64,000 nucleotides of DNA from contig CP034928.1 in the NCBI GenBank assembly GCA_004102645.1, forward strand, positions 248,001-312,000. Reading direction: 5' to 3'. The stretch is from Candidatus Bipolaricaulis sibiricus (GTDB lineage: Bacteria > Bipolaricaulota > Bipolaricaulia > Bipolaricaulales > Bipolaricaulaceae). Under the pieces are notes generated by a model. That model saw nothing but the letters and a program-made list of their open reading frames with translations. It did no database searches and was not told the DNA's origin. Positions 19,218 to 27,535 of this stretch are shown piece by piece (position 1 is the first letter of the stretch; each line of letters opens with the position of its first letter). The position numbers and the translations under genes are program-made.

Positions 19218-20576
19218 ATGGACCGCGAGCGAGGGAGAGAGGAGTTCGCCCAGAAATGGCGCCAGCTGCTGGGGGAGGTGCACGATCAGATGCTTCGCGC
19301 GTGCTTGCCTTCCTCTCCGGACAAGGTCCATCGAGAACGTGATGGTCTTCGGATCGAGATCGAATCCCCGTTCAAGAAAGAGTACATCCAACGCAAGATG
19401 GCCAAGCTCGCCGAAGCGGTGCGCACCGTGTTCGGTGAGATGGAGGTCCGGCTAGGCGATCCGGGGGACCAACGCGAGCTCCCGTTTGGCGAGGAGGTCG
19501 TCCAACCCGTGCGTACCGAGCCTGCGCCACGCGAGGCAGCTACCCCGGCCCGGATCCTCGTCCTCGGCATCGGCGGTGGGGGGATCAATGCCCTGGCCCG
19601 GATGCGCGAAGCGAGGCTTGCGGGCGTGCGTCTGGCAGCGCTCGACACGGACCGGCAGGTTCTGGCGGGCTTTCAGGGCGGCCCGAGCCTTCTGGTCGGT
19701 GAGCGGGTCACGCACGGGAGGAGCACCGGGGGAGATCCTGAGAAGGCCCGTCGGGCTGCGGAGGGCGCATCGGAGGAGATCGACGATCTCGTCGGTGACG
19801 CCCATCTTGTGTTTCTGACGTGCGGCTTGGGCAAGGGCACGGGAGCGGGCATCGCCCCCGTGGTGGCGCAGATCGCCCGGGCGCGGGGCGCGCTCACGGT
19901 GGGGGTGGTCACGCTCCCGTTCTCGTTCGAGGGGGAGATTCGCGATCAGCGTGCCAAGGCCAGCCTGGCCCGCTTGGGGGAGAAGACGGACGTGTTGATC
20001 GTGATCCGCAACGATCGTCTGTTGGAGATCTTCCCCAATGTACCGGTGTCCAGAGCGTTCGAACTGGCCGATGATGTCCTCCTGCGCGGTGTGCGGGGCA
20101 TCTCGGATCTCATCACGGTGCCGGGCCTCGTCAACCTCGACTTCGCGGATGTGGCGTCGGTGTTGCGGGGCGCGGGGGCGGCGATGATGGGAACTGGGGA
20201 AGCCCACGGCGAGAATCGCGCGATTCGTGCCGCGAAGAGTGCGGTTACGAACCCCTTGCTCGAGGGAGGGACGATCCGCGGAGCGCGACGGATTCTCCTG
20301 AACATCACGGGAGGAGAGGACCTGACGCTCGCCGAGGTGACGCAGATCGCGGAATCGATTCGCAAGGCCGCCGCATCTGAAGCTGACCTCACCTTCGGAG
20401 CGGTGATCCGAGCTCAGCAGAGTGGGACGATCGAGGTCACGGTGATCGCTGCTGACTTCCGAGGGGCGACGGTCGAGGTCGAGGAACCGGAGCAGCGGGT
20501 CCGTCCGGTGATCCCACGACGGATCGCTGGTGAGGACCTCGATGTCCCGACGTTCCTCCGCCGGCCGGAGAGCTAG
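19218..20576 (+). CDS. ftsZ: FtsZ with an extra N-terminal DnaA-domain-I-like module
   Basis: A 452-aa tubulin-family GTPase; typical FtsZ is about 350-400 aa. The FtsZ core starts near residue 111 with VLGIGGGGINALARM. The tubulin signature is GKGTGAG (205-211) instead of GGGTGTG. The T7 catalytic loop N-L-D-F-A-D (306-311) is intact, as are LPFSFEG and IVIRND. The C-terminus ends with DLDVPTFLRR, the tail peptide that in FtsZ binds FtsA/ZipA, so this is likely a working division protein. Residues 8-80 form an added domain whose SPFKKEYIQRKM segment resembles DnaA domain I; residues 81-110 form a linker. An AGGAGG site lies only 2 bases before the ATG. Confidence 0.92.
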   Translation: MDRERGREEFAQKWRQLLGEVHDQMLRACLPSSPDKVHRERDGLRIEIESPFKKEYIQRKMAKLAEAVRTVFGEMEVRLGDPGDQRELPFGEEVVQPVRTEPAPREAATPARILVLGIGGGGINALARMREARLAGVRLAALDTDRQVLAGFQGGPSLLVGERVTHGRSTGGDPEKARRAAEGASEEIDDLVGDAHLVFLTCGLGKGTGAGIAPVVAQIARARGALTVGVVTLPFSFEGEIRDQRAKASLARLGEKTDVLIVIRNDRLLEIFPNVPVSRAFELADDVLLRGVRGISDLITVPGLVNLDFADVASVLRGAGAAMMGTGEAHGENRAIRAAKSAVTNPLLEGGTIRGARRILLNITGGEDLTLAEVTQIAESIRKAAASEADLTFGAVIRAQQSGTIEVTVIAADFRGATVEVEEPEQRVRPVIPRRIAGEDLDVPTFLRRPES

Positions 20577-20584
20577 CGTTCGCA

Positions 20585-21322
20585 ATGATCGGCCGAGTCG
20601 TGCTGGGGCTGGTCCTGGTGGCGATGGGCACCGGGTGCGCTCAGGGTTCGCCTCCGACACCGCTCGGGATTGCGGATCTCGAGCGGGTACTGTCGGACTG
20701 GCGCCTTGGCTGCGGGGGATGCCCCGGGCGGTGGAACTGGGACGGACGGCAGCTCGCGGGTTTCGTGGCCGGGCGTCTGGCGGCCTTGGGCTTTCAAGCG
20801 GAGCTCGCCCGCGAGGGGGAAGAGTGGTGGGTGCTCGTGGGGACTCTCGTCGAGGGCGAGGCTGTGACCGTGCCCGTGTTGCCGGGACTACCGCCCCTCG
20901 ACCGCGACGGGCAGTTCACCCGAGGCGTGTTCCTGGGGCGCGTTGCGTGGGCCAAGCCTGGCCAGCCGGACCCGAAGTACTTGGCGCCTGAGGAGGTCTG
21001 GGCCTTGCCAGCCAATGCCTCGCCCTCGGTGCGGTTGCGCATCCACCCCACCGAGGCTGCGGTCGGGGAAGCCGTGGGGTTCAATGCTGACGTGACCGAC
21101 TCGGACGGGTATGTGGTGCTCGTCGTTTGGGAGTTCGGCGACGGTGAGGGATCCTGGTTCTGGACTCCTGAGCACGTCTACGATCATCCGGGGGTCTACA
21201 CGGTGACGGTCACGGTCGTCGACAACGACGGGGGGACATCACAGGCACGGGCCACGGTCGTGGTCAGCGAGGCTGCGGCGAGTCCACCGGGTGGAGGCGG
21301 GGGATGCGGGTGCGGTCGCTAG
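20585..21322 (+). CDS. Lipoprotein with a PKD domain
   Basis: A 245-aa exported protein with signal sequence and lipobox MGTGC (cysteine near residue 19). Residues about 30-150 form an unrecognised domain. Residues about 155-235 are a PKD domain (WEFGDGEG, then HVYDHPGVYTVTVTVVDNDG), an immunoglobulin-like fold common in surface proteins. The C-terminus ends in a glycine/cysteine run (GGGGGCGCGR). It starts 8 bases after ftsZ and overlaps the following peptidase gene by 19 bases. The function is unknown, probably surface adhesion or structural. Confidence 0.75.
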   Translation: MIGRVVLGLVLVAMGTGCAQGSPPTPLGIADLERVLSDWRLGCGGCPGRWNWDGRQLAGFVAGRLAALGFQAELAREGEEWWVLVGTLVEGEAVTVPVLPGLPPLDRDGQFTRGVFLGRVAWAKPGQPDPKYLAPEEVWALPANASPSVRLRIHPTEAAVGEAVGFNADVTDSDGYVVLVVWEFGDGEGSWFWTPEHVYDHPGVYTVTVTVVDNDGGTSQARATVVVSEAAASPPGGGGGCGCGR

Positions 21323-22635
21323 CGCTTCTCTTGCTGATCGGGGGCGTGGCGATGGCGGCTCCCGTTCACTACGCGTTGACGATCGCGGTGAGCGTCGACG
21401 GCACGATCTCCGGTGAGGCGATCATCTCGAGCACCGCGCCGGCCGACTGGCCCGAAGCGGTGGTTCGGCTCTATCCCGCGGCCCTTGACCGCACTAGCCT
21501 GGTCCTCACCGGGGCCTGGGTCGACGGCGAGGAGGTCGATTGGGAATCGATCGAGCCGAGCACAGCCACCGTGTCTCTCTCGGCCAGCGCCGGACAGACC
21601 TTCTCCATGACGCTCGCCTTTGCGGGCAGGGTGCCGGAGTTTGGTCAAGCGCTTGGGTACGGGACGTTCGCTCGATCGCCGCACGCGATCGTCCTCGCTC
21701 AGGCGTACCCCATTCTCGCGCCATGGGACGAAGGTTGGGTGGTCCACCCCGTCTTCCCATGGGGTGACGCTGTTGTGGCTGACGTCGCGGACTACTGCCT
21801 GGATCTGACTATCCCGGACGGGTGGATCGCCGTCGCGAGCGGGATGGAGGAGGAGATCGCACCTGGGAGGTACCGGGTGGAAGGGATGAACCTGCGGGAG
21901 ATGGCAATCGTGGTTCTCCGTGGGTATGAGTCCCAAGCGGTCACGGCGGGCGAGGTTGCCGTGCGGAGCTTCACCCGCCCCGAGCACAGGCAGGCGGGTC
22001 AGGCTGCTCTTCGCATCACTGCTCAGGCGCTCGATGTGTTCGTTGAGCGCTTGGGTCCCCATCCGTTCCCGGATCTGGATGTGGTTGCCGTGCCCCTGCG
22101 CGCGGCGGCGGGGGTGGAGTACCCGCGGCTCATTCTCGCTGGGGAGGTCTACTACGAACGCTACCCGTCTGATTCGCTGTTCTTCCCGATGATCTTTGCC
22201 CACGAGGTTGCCCACCAATGGTGGTATGCGGAGGTGGGCAACGACCAGATCGCCGAACCGTGGGTCGATGAGGCCCTCGCGACGTACACGTCGGGCTTGT
22301 ACTTCGAGGCCCAAGGCCGGTTCCCGGAGATCTTGCGCTACTGGGAATCTGGCTACGCTGGAGGGCAGCTCCAGAACAGGACGGCCAGAGTCACGAGCCC
22401 GCTGTGGGAGTTCCCTAGCGGGAGCGGGTACGGGGGGATCGTGTACTCGGGGGGGGCGCTCTTCTTCCAGTCAGTGCGAGAACGGATAGGAGACGGTGCG
22501 TTCTTTGGGGCACTGCGCCGCTACCGGAGGGAGTTCCAGTGGCAACTGGCGAATGGAGAAGATCTGCTGCGGGTTCTCGCTGAGGAGAGCCCGCAGCCGC
22601 TCGACGATCTGTTCGTGATCTGGCTTGGACTCTAG
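21304..22635 (+). CDS. Secreted M1-type metallopeptidase
   Basis: A 443-aa exported zinc peptidase related to the M1 aminopeptidase family. A signal peptide covers residues 1-19. The zinc motif HEVAHQWW is at about 299-306, and the third ligand glutamate is in DEALATY about 18 residues later. An upstream AAGVEYPRLIL segment takes the place of the substrate-binding GAMEN motif. The protein lacks the long C-terminal ARM domain of large M1 enzymes. The ATG overlaps the end of the PKD lipoprotein. It ends tail-to-tail with the ABC permease, with a 4-base overlap. Confidence 0.85.
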   Translation: MRVRSLALLLLIGGVAMAAPVHYALTIAVSVDGTISGEAIISSTAPADWPEAVVRLYPAALDRTSLVLTGAWVDGEEVDWESIEPSTATVSLSASAGQTFSMTLAFAGRVPEFGQALGYGTFARSPHAIVLAQAYPILAPWDEGWVVHPVFPWGDAVVADVADYCLDLTIPDGWIAVASGMEEEIAPGRYRVEGMNLREMAIVVLRGYESQAVTAGEVAVRSFTRPEHRQAGQAALRITAQALDVFVERLGPHPFPDLDVVAVPLRAAAGVEYPRLILAGEVYYERYPSDSLFFPMIFAHEVAHQWWYAEVGNDQIAEPWVDEALATYTSGLYFEAQGRFPEILRYWESGYAGGQLQNRTARVTSPLWEFPSGSGYGGIVYSGGALFFQSVRERIGDGAFFGALRRYRREFQWQLANGEDLLRVLAEESPQPLDDLFVIWLGL

Positions 22636-23327
22636 ACGCCGCGGGCCGGCGTTCCCAGCCCGGGGATGCGCACCCGACGTTCGACCCACCGGAGGGCCAC
22701 CGTGAGAAGAAGGACCATCGCGAGGTAAAACAGAGCGACGAGGATGTACACCTCGAAGTACCGGAAGTTGCGGGAGGCGATCGATCGGGCGACCCCGAAC
22801 AGATCCATCGTCTCTGGACGGAGCGCGGTCATGGAGACGATGGACGAGTACTTCAGCATGTAGATGAGCTCGTTCGACCACGGAGGGATGATCAGGCGCA
22901 GGGCCTGGGGCATGATCACGTGGGCGATCGCCTGCCCCCGGCTCATCCCCAGGGCTCGTGCGGCCATCATCTGGCCTGACTTCACAGACTGGATCGCCCC
23001 CCGGAAGTACTCTGCTTGGTAGGCAGCTGTGTTGAGCGTCATCGCCAGCAACCCCGCCACGAACGGCCCCACCAGGACCCCGACAGTGGGGAGTCCGAGG
23101 TAGATTCCGAGGAGCTGAACCAGCAGCGGGGTTCCCCGGAAGAAGTGGACGTAGGCGCTCGCTGCCCAGTACAGCGGGGACCACCGCCCTCCCCCGTATA
23201 CCCGTACCAGACCTAGCACCGCTCCCACAGCGGCTCCCAGGCCCATGCAGTAGACGGTAAGCTGCACCGTGAGCAGGACACCCTGGCCCAGCCGGGGCAG
23301 CCAAGCGGGGTCAAAGACAAGGTTCAA
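22632..23327 (-). CDS. Polar amino-acid ABC transporter permease (second copy)
   Basis: A 231-aa inner-membrane permease of the HisM/GlnP type. It has about five membrane segments and the EAA-loop region MMAARALGMSRGQAIAHVIM (about residues 115-134), which contacts the ATPase. The conserved YVHFFRGTPLLVQL segment near the N-terminus is typical of this family. Its start overlaps the ATPase stop by 4 bases. With the ATPase, another permease and a binding protein it forms one importer; the two permeases probably form a heterodimer. Confidence 0.92.
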   Translation of the reverse strand: MNLVFDPAWLPRLGQGVLLTVQLTVYCMGLGAAVGAVLGLVRVYGGGRWSPLYWAASAYVHFFRGTPLLVQLLGIYLGLPTVGVLVGPFVAGLLAMTLNTAAYQAEYFRGAIQSVKSGQMMAARALGMSRGQAIAHVIMPQALRLIIPPWSNELIYMLKYSSIVSMTALRPETMDLFGVARSIASRNFRYFEVYILVALFYLAMVLLLTVALRWVERRVRIPGLGTPARGV

Positions 23328-24073
23328 GACGACTCCCCGTACAGCTCGCTGATCTTGCGCAGAAATTCCCCGGTTCGGGGGACCTCGGGAGAGCGGAACA
23401 TCTTGTCCGGCGGGCCCTGCTCCACGACCACCCCACCCTCCATGAACACGATCTCGTCGGCCACGCTGCGCGCGAACCCCATCTCGTGGGTGACGACGAT
23501 CATCGTCATCCCGTCCTGGGCAAGCTGGATCATGACCGCCAAGACCTCACCGATGAGCTCGGGGTCAAGGGCGCTCGTGGGCTCATCGAATAGGATCAGC
23601 TTTGGATCCATGGCCAAGGCCCGGGCGATCGATACCCGCTGCTGCTGGCCGCCGGACAGCTGGGCGGGGTAGGCGTCGGCCTTGGTTGCCAGCCCAACCC
23701 TCTCCAGCTCGGTCATTGCCCGGTCTGTGGCGGCCGCGCGGGACATCCGCCGGACTTTGGTCAGTCCGAGCCGGACGTTGTCCAGTGCAGTGAGGTGTGT
23801 GAACAGGTTGAAGTCCTGGAAGACGAACCCGATTCTCGCTCGCACCTGATTGATGTTCGTCCGGCGCGAGGTGATCTCCGTCTCCTCCAACCACACCTGG
23901 CCCTCGTCGGGCTCCGTCAGCCGGTTGATGCACCGCAGGAGAGTGGACTTGCCCGTTCCGGATGGGCCGATCACCACCTTCGTCTCGCCGGCCTCCTGAT
24001 GGAGTGTGACCCCCTTCAGGACCTCCTCGTGTCCATACCGCTTGTGCAGGTTCTCCACGCGTAGCAGTGCCAT
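23324..24073 (-). CDS. Polar amino-acid ABC transporter ATP-binding protein
   Basis: A 249-aa ATPase of the GlnQ type. Walker A is GPSGTGKST (about residues 38-46), the signature is LSGGQQQRVSIARALA (about 138-153), Walker B is ILFDEPTSALDP, and the H-loop is VVTHEMGFA. The FQDFNLFTH Q-loop is characteristic of the polar amino-acid class. It lies between the two permease genes. No regulatory domain is present. Confidence 0.95.
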   Translation of the reverse strand: MALLRVENLHKRYGHEEVLKGVTLHQEAGETKVVIGPSGTGKSTLLRCINRLTEPDEGQVWLEETEITSRRTNINQVRARIGFVFQDFNLFTHLTALDNVRLGLTKVRRMSRAAATDRAMTELERVGLATKADAYPAQLSGGQQQRVSIARALAMDPKLILFDEPTSALDPELIGEVLAVMIQLAQDGMTMIVVTHEMGFARSVADEIVFMEGGVVVEQGPPDKMFRSPEVPRTGEFLRKISELYGESS

Positions 24074-24076
24074 CGG

Positions 24077-24754
24077 CTATCTATGCCCCTCCAGACCCGG
24101 AACCCGCAGCCTGCGCTCCGCAAGCCCGATCGCGAGATTGCCGGCGTAGGTGAGCACAAGGAACATGAGTGCTACCGTGATGTAGATCGGCAAGGTCAGC
24201 GTGAAGTTCCGGGCGCGGACGTAGCTTGCCTGGCGCATGACCTCGACAACTCCGATGCCCCACGCCAACGTGGTGTCCTTGAGTACCGATGAGAACTCGT
24301 TGGACCAGCCGGCCAGCGAAAGCCGCAGTGCTTGAGGAAGGATGACGAGGGCGATCGCTCTGACCCGGCTCAGGCCCAGCGCCCGGGCAGCCATCATCTG
24401 TCCGTGAGGGATCGACTGGAGAGCACCCCGGAAGATCTGAGCCTGATAGGCCGACGAGCGGAGCCCCAGCGCCAGCACTGCGGCGAAGAACGCGGACACA
24501 GGCACCCCGAACTGCGAGAGTCCAAAGTAGAACAGAAAGAGAAGTACAATCTCCGGGACTCCACGGAAGAACCAGGTGTAGGCGCCCGCGGCCCATCCCA
24601 TCGCTCGCGGCGCGTAGACCTCGATCAGCGCCGTAATCAGGCCCACCACAAGGCCGAGCGAGATCAGCCCGAGCAGAAGCTCGATGTTAACCAGCAGACC
24701 CCGCAGCAGAACGGGGACGTACGGCGCGATCTCGACCCAGACGCTGGAGCTCAA
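24077..24754 (-). CDS. Polar amino-acid ABC transporter permease (first copy)
   Basis: A 225-aa membrane permease with about five membrane segments. It has the family segments YTWFFRGVPEIVLLFLFYFG and the EAA loop MMAARALGLSRVRAIALVIL (about residues 120-139). It is transcribed after the binding-protein gene, separated by 52 bases that hold a strong hairpin, and ends 3 bases before the ATPase start. It is the partner of the second permease. Confidence 0.92.
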   Translation of the reverse strand: MSSSVWVEIAPYVPVLLRGLLVNIELLLGLISLGLVVGLITALIEVYAPRAMGWAAGAYTWFFRGVPEIVLLFLFYFGLSQFGVPVSAFFAAVLALGLRSSAYQAQIFRGALQSIPHGQMMAARALGLSRVRAIALVILPQALRLSLAGWSNEFSSVLKDTTLAWGIGVVEVMRQASYVRARNFTLTLPIYITVALMFLVLTYAGNLAIGLAERRLRVPGLEGHR

Positions 24755-24773
24755 CAGAGTACGGGAACGAGAA

Positions 24774-24798
24774 GGGGAGGGGCCGGTGGCCCCTCCCC
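24774..24798 (-). terminator. Intercistronic hairpin in the ABC importer operon
   Basis: A perfect 11-base inverted repeat (24774-24784 against 24788-24798, loop of three bases) lies between the binding-protein gene and the first permease. It has no U-run, so it is more likely an RNA-stabilising or partial-termination hairpin that keeps binding-protein mRNA more abundant than the membrane genes. Confidence 0.55.
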
Positions 24799-24806
24799 TC
24801 GCTTCG

Positions 24807-25652
24807 CTACGGGCTCAGCTCAGCGACCAAGCACTGGGCGTACCGCAGAGGGTCGCGGTCCACGAGGAGGATGCTGATGCACTTCTCCCACGCGGCCTCG
24901 ATCGCGCCCAGCGCAGGACCGAAGTAGGCCTCGATGAGGAGGTCCCAGGCGCCAATCCTCTTCAGCTCGGCCACGCCGCTCTCGATCTTGGGAAGGAGTC
25001 CCTTTGGATCTCCCTTGGGAACGAGGAACCCAAACCGCTCACCCGTGTCGACCACGGCTGCGATCTCGATCTGGCCCTTGTACTGGACGACGGCCATCTT
25101 CGACGGGTCCACGTCTTGAACGACGGCATCGATGCGTCCTGCGAGGAGGTCGAGAATCGCCTCGGGGTACGTCTCGTACTCGACGAGGGTCACCCCCTTG
25201 GGTACCCACTCATCCTCGATCCAGAACGCCCCGGTCGTGCCGCGTTGCGCTCCAAGAAGCCGTCCTGGGGCGACGATCTTTTCCAGATCGAGGCCGGACC
25301 CCGCTCGGACGACGACCGCTTGATTCGAGTCCCAGTAAGGCTCGGAGAAACTGACGACCAGCGCCCGCTCGTCGGTGATCGTGAACCCCGATGCCCCGAT
25401 GTCGCCTCGGCCGGCGATGATCGCGGGGATGATCGAGTCGAATGGGGTGTCCCTGATCTCGATCTCGAATCCCCCAAGAATCGCAACGGCCCGCATCACG
25501 TCGAGGTCAAACCCGAGGTAGTCACCCTTCTCGGACACCCACTCGAACGGTGCCCACGCGATGTCGGACAGCACGATGTACCTCGGTTGAGCCACTGCCA
25601 CGCAGCTCGCCGCCAAAACCGCGACCAGGAAAGCCATACCCGCGACTCTCAT
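24807..25652 (-). CDS. Polar amino-acid ABC transporter substrate-binding protein
   Basis: A 281-aa exported solute-binding protein of the SBP_bac_3 family. The ATG at 25652 was chosen because AGGAGG lies 8 bases upstream; a GTG three codons earlier sits directly after that site. The signal peptide runs to about residue 21 and the mature part starts near QPRYIVLSD. The family core has FDLDVMRAVA, DIGASGFTIT and VEYETYPEAILDLLAGRIDA, the usual binding cleft. It heads the importer operon. The bound amino acid cannot be told from sequence. Confidence 0.92.
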   Translation of the reverse strand: MRVAGMAFLVAVLAASCVAVAQPRYIVLSDIAWAPFEWVSEKGDYLGFDLDVMRAVAILGGFEIEIRDTPFDSIIPAIIAGRGDIGASGFTITDERALVVSFSEPYWDSNQAVVVRAGSGLDLEKIVAPGRLLGAQRGTTGAFWIEDEWVPKGVTLVEYETYPEAILDLLAGRIDAVVQDVDPSKMAVVQYKGQIEIAAVVDTGERFGFLVPKGDPKGLLPKIESGVAELKRIGAWDLLIEAYFGPALGAIEAAWEKCISILLVDRDPLRYAQCLVAELSP

Positions 25653-25687
25653 CCCTGCCACCTCCTGAGGATTGTGGAATCCCCGTG

Positions 25688-25715
25688 ACTATACTCGGCA
25701 GGTGGCGACCGTCAA
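25688..25715 (-). promoter_or_regulatory. Putative promoter of the ABC importer operon
   Basis: On the minus strand TTGACG (25710-25715) and TATAGT (25688-25693) are 16 bases apart, close to consensus. Transcription would start near 25681, giving a leader of about 30 bases with the AGGAGG site. Confidence 0.6.
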
Positions 25716-25722
25716 CGACGGC

Positions 25723-26277
25723 CTAGGGACGGCCAAGATGGCGCCGCACATAGTCCGCGTCGTCCCCCGGAAGCAGGAACGGCTCAGGGGGGACGATGCC
25801 GCGGCGGCCGGCAATCGAACGGTACAGCCAGCGTCGGGTCAGGAGGGCCAAGCTCAGCGAGAGGTCGTTGTAGTGGGTTCGGGCGATGTCGCGCTCTTCG
25901 TCGGCGTGGGCCAGTCGGTTCTGAGCGCTGCGGATGGCCTCGATCCGCTCGCGCGGCAGGCCGCGGTAGACCTCGTGGAGGACGCTCTCCACAGCAAGGT
26001 CAGCCTCGGCGCGGGCTCGCGGCCCTTGCGCTGCCTTGAGCGCCGCGACCGCTTCCCTCAGGCGAGGTCGCGCCTCGGGAACGTACCCCGCTCGCTCAAG
26101 AGCGGCGTGCATCTCCTCGAGAGCCGCGACTCGCTCAGAGAGTGCCTTCTCAAGCTCTTGCCACGCCGCCTCGACCCGGGTTAGGCCGCGAACCAGGCGT
26201 TGGCTCCGCCGCTGCCAGACCACGGCCAACGTTCCTACAGCGAGCACGGCGACGACAAGCCAGGATACGGGGTTCAT
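25723..26277 (-). CDS. LemA-like membrane protein (divergent paralogue)
   Basis: A 184-aa protein with one N-terminal membrane helix (about residues 5-20) followed by long charged helices. Its C-terminal pattern, ARTHYNDLSLSL then a GIVPPEPFLL-type proline segment, parallels the YYNAVVRDLN ... FYMLP layout of the LemA gene in the same operon, so it is probably a diverged LemA fold. The ATG at 26277 follows a GAGG element and lies just after the DUF2207 stop; a GTG at 26292 is an alternative. It is the last gene of the operon. The function is unknown. Confidence 0.6.
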   Translation of the reverse strand: MNPVSWLVVAVLAVGTLAVVWQRRSQRLVRGLTRVEAAWQELEKALSERVAALEEMHAALERAGYVPEARPRLREAVAALKAAQGPRARAEADLAVESVLHEVYRGLPRERIEAIRSAQNRLAHADEERDIARTHYNDLSLSLALLTRRWLYRSIAGRRGIVPPEPFLLPGDDADYVRRHLGRP

Positions 26278-26281
26278 CGCC

Positions 26282-27529
26282 TCACCACGCACGTCCGCCG
26301 CCGCCGCCCATCCCCCCGCCGGAGAACCCCCGGCCGCCGAATCCGGAGCCGCCGCTCCACCCGCCGCTCCGGGTCTGGCGCGGGGCGGCGGTGGCCGCGG
26401 TGTAGGCGCTCTGCTGCAGGGCCACCAGGCGCATCCCGAACCAGTACGGGGCGAACGTGGGGAACCGGCCCTGGTACCAATCCGGAGCCTTGGTGAGGAG
26501 CCCGTCGAACTTCTTCGTCCACAGCTCGGTCAGCCCGAGCGCCATCGCGTACGGGAGGAGCTCGTCGAAGTGCTTCTCCCGGGCCGCGAACTCGATCCGA
26601 TCGACCTCGGCCCGCCGAATGTACTCCTGCAGACCGAGCACGAGCCGCAGGGCCTCGATCCCCTTGGCAGTCCGTTTGGGCATGAACGGGGCGAACCCGA
26701 TCACGATCAGCCCCGAGATCCCGAGGGCGAGGCCGAGGTACAGGGACTGGGTGAAGAACGCGAGGAACCCGGCGAGGACGATCGTCCCGATGCCGATTCC
26801 GTAGTAGGCGCTCCGCACGTGGTCGGGGTTTCCCACGTAGTACCCGTCCTCGCTGAGGTCCATGTACAGCCGCGCCTTGAGCCCCGGCATCTTGTCGTAC
26901 AGCTTGTACTTGAGGTCGGAGATCTTCCGGCGCTCGGCACCCCCGAGGAGGGCGTCGCGGAGGGCCTTCTCGTAGGGGGTGAGGGGTGCCTCGCTCCCCG
27001 CGGCGACGAGCTCGAAGTCGTCGGGCTCGCGGGCTTTGTCGTCCGTCCACACCTCGCGGATCACGAGGTGCCCCTTCGTGGCCAAGGAGAGGATCCCCGC
27101 CGCGAAGTCACGGGGGTCGGCCCGGTTGTCGAGGAGGACACCCGCCTCGGCCGGGCCCAAGCCCTGGAGCGGCTTGTACTCCGGGGCGACGGAGCCCACC
27201 TTGGGGTCCCGTCCCCGCATCCACCACAGGACGAACATCCCGAGGAAGACGAGGATCGGGATCCCCGCGTACAGGTTGTCCTGGAGAAACCACAGGAACC
27301 CTTGCCACGCCCCGGGGAGGGCAACCGCTCCCTCGGGGATCCGCACCGCGACCGTGATCCCTTCCTTGGGCCGCAGCCCCTCCGTTTCGCCCACGAGGAA
27401 TCCGCCTTCCCAGCGCAGCTCCAGCGGGTCCGTGGAACCGTACGGGCCGCGGAACCCCAGGGCGCGGACCTCGGTTGCTGCGACCCCGGGGGGAACGGCG
27501 ATCTCCACCCGAGCTCGGGCGATCGGCAT
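26282..27529 (-). CDS. DUF2207 membrane protein, downstream part of an interrupted gene
   Basis: This 415-aa frame is the C-terminal two-thirds of a DUF2207 protein. It holds the end of the extracellular beta domain, a membrane helix (about residues 88-104), a soluble cytoplasmic region, and two more membrane helices around residues 245-285. It ends in a glycine-rich tail (GFGGRGFSGGGMGGG) typical of this family. It lacks a signal peptide. It is in the same frame as the 27533-27955 ORF, and only one TGA codon and one GCG codon separate them. As a separate gene it would have to reinitiate at the ATG 4 bases after that TGA; no ribosome site is visible. Confidence 0.7.
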   Translation of the reverse strand: MPIARARVEIAVPPGVAATEVRALGFRGPYGSTDPLELRWEGGFLVGETEGLRPKEGITVAVRIPEGAVALPGAWQGFLWFLQDNLYAGIPILVFLGMFVLWWMRGRDPKVGSVAPEYKPLQGLGPAEAGVLLDNRADPRDFAAGILSLATKGHLVIREVWTDDKAREPDDFELVAAGSEAPLTPYEKALRDALLGGAERRKISDLKYKLYDKMPGLKARLYMDLSEDGYYVGNPDHVRSAYYGIGIGTIVLAGFLAFFTQSLYLGLALGISGLIVIGFAPFMPKRTAKGIEALRLVLGLQEYIRRAEVDRIEFAAREKHFDELLPYAMALGLTELWTKKFDGLLTKAPDWYQGRFPTFAPYWFGMRLVALQQSAYTAATAAPRQTRSGGWSGGSGFGGRGFSGGGMGGGGGRAW

Positions 27530-27532
27530 CGC

Positions 27533-27535
27533 TCA
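27533..27535 (-). other. In-frame TGA splitting the DUF2207 gene
   Basis: The reading frame from 27955 continues without shift through GGG ACG GAC TGA GCG ATG CCG into the downstream frame. In DUF2207 proteins I recall a tryptophan at this place, after a G-T/N-D/E motif, so a single TGG to TGA change would explain the split. The cause could be a sequencing error, a nonsense mutation or read-through. Confidence 0.7.

Noticed and set aside
27533-27535. Genome-wide reassignment of TGA to an amino acid
   Set aside because: TGA ends many intact genes here (for example uvrA, rmuC, the aldehyde oxidoreductase and the ABC-2 permease), so general reassignment is excluded; only a local event is possible.
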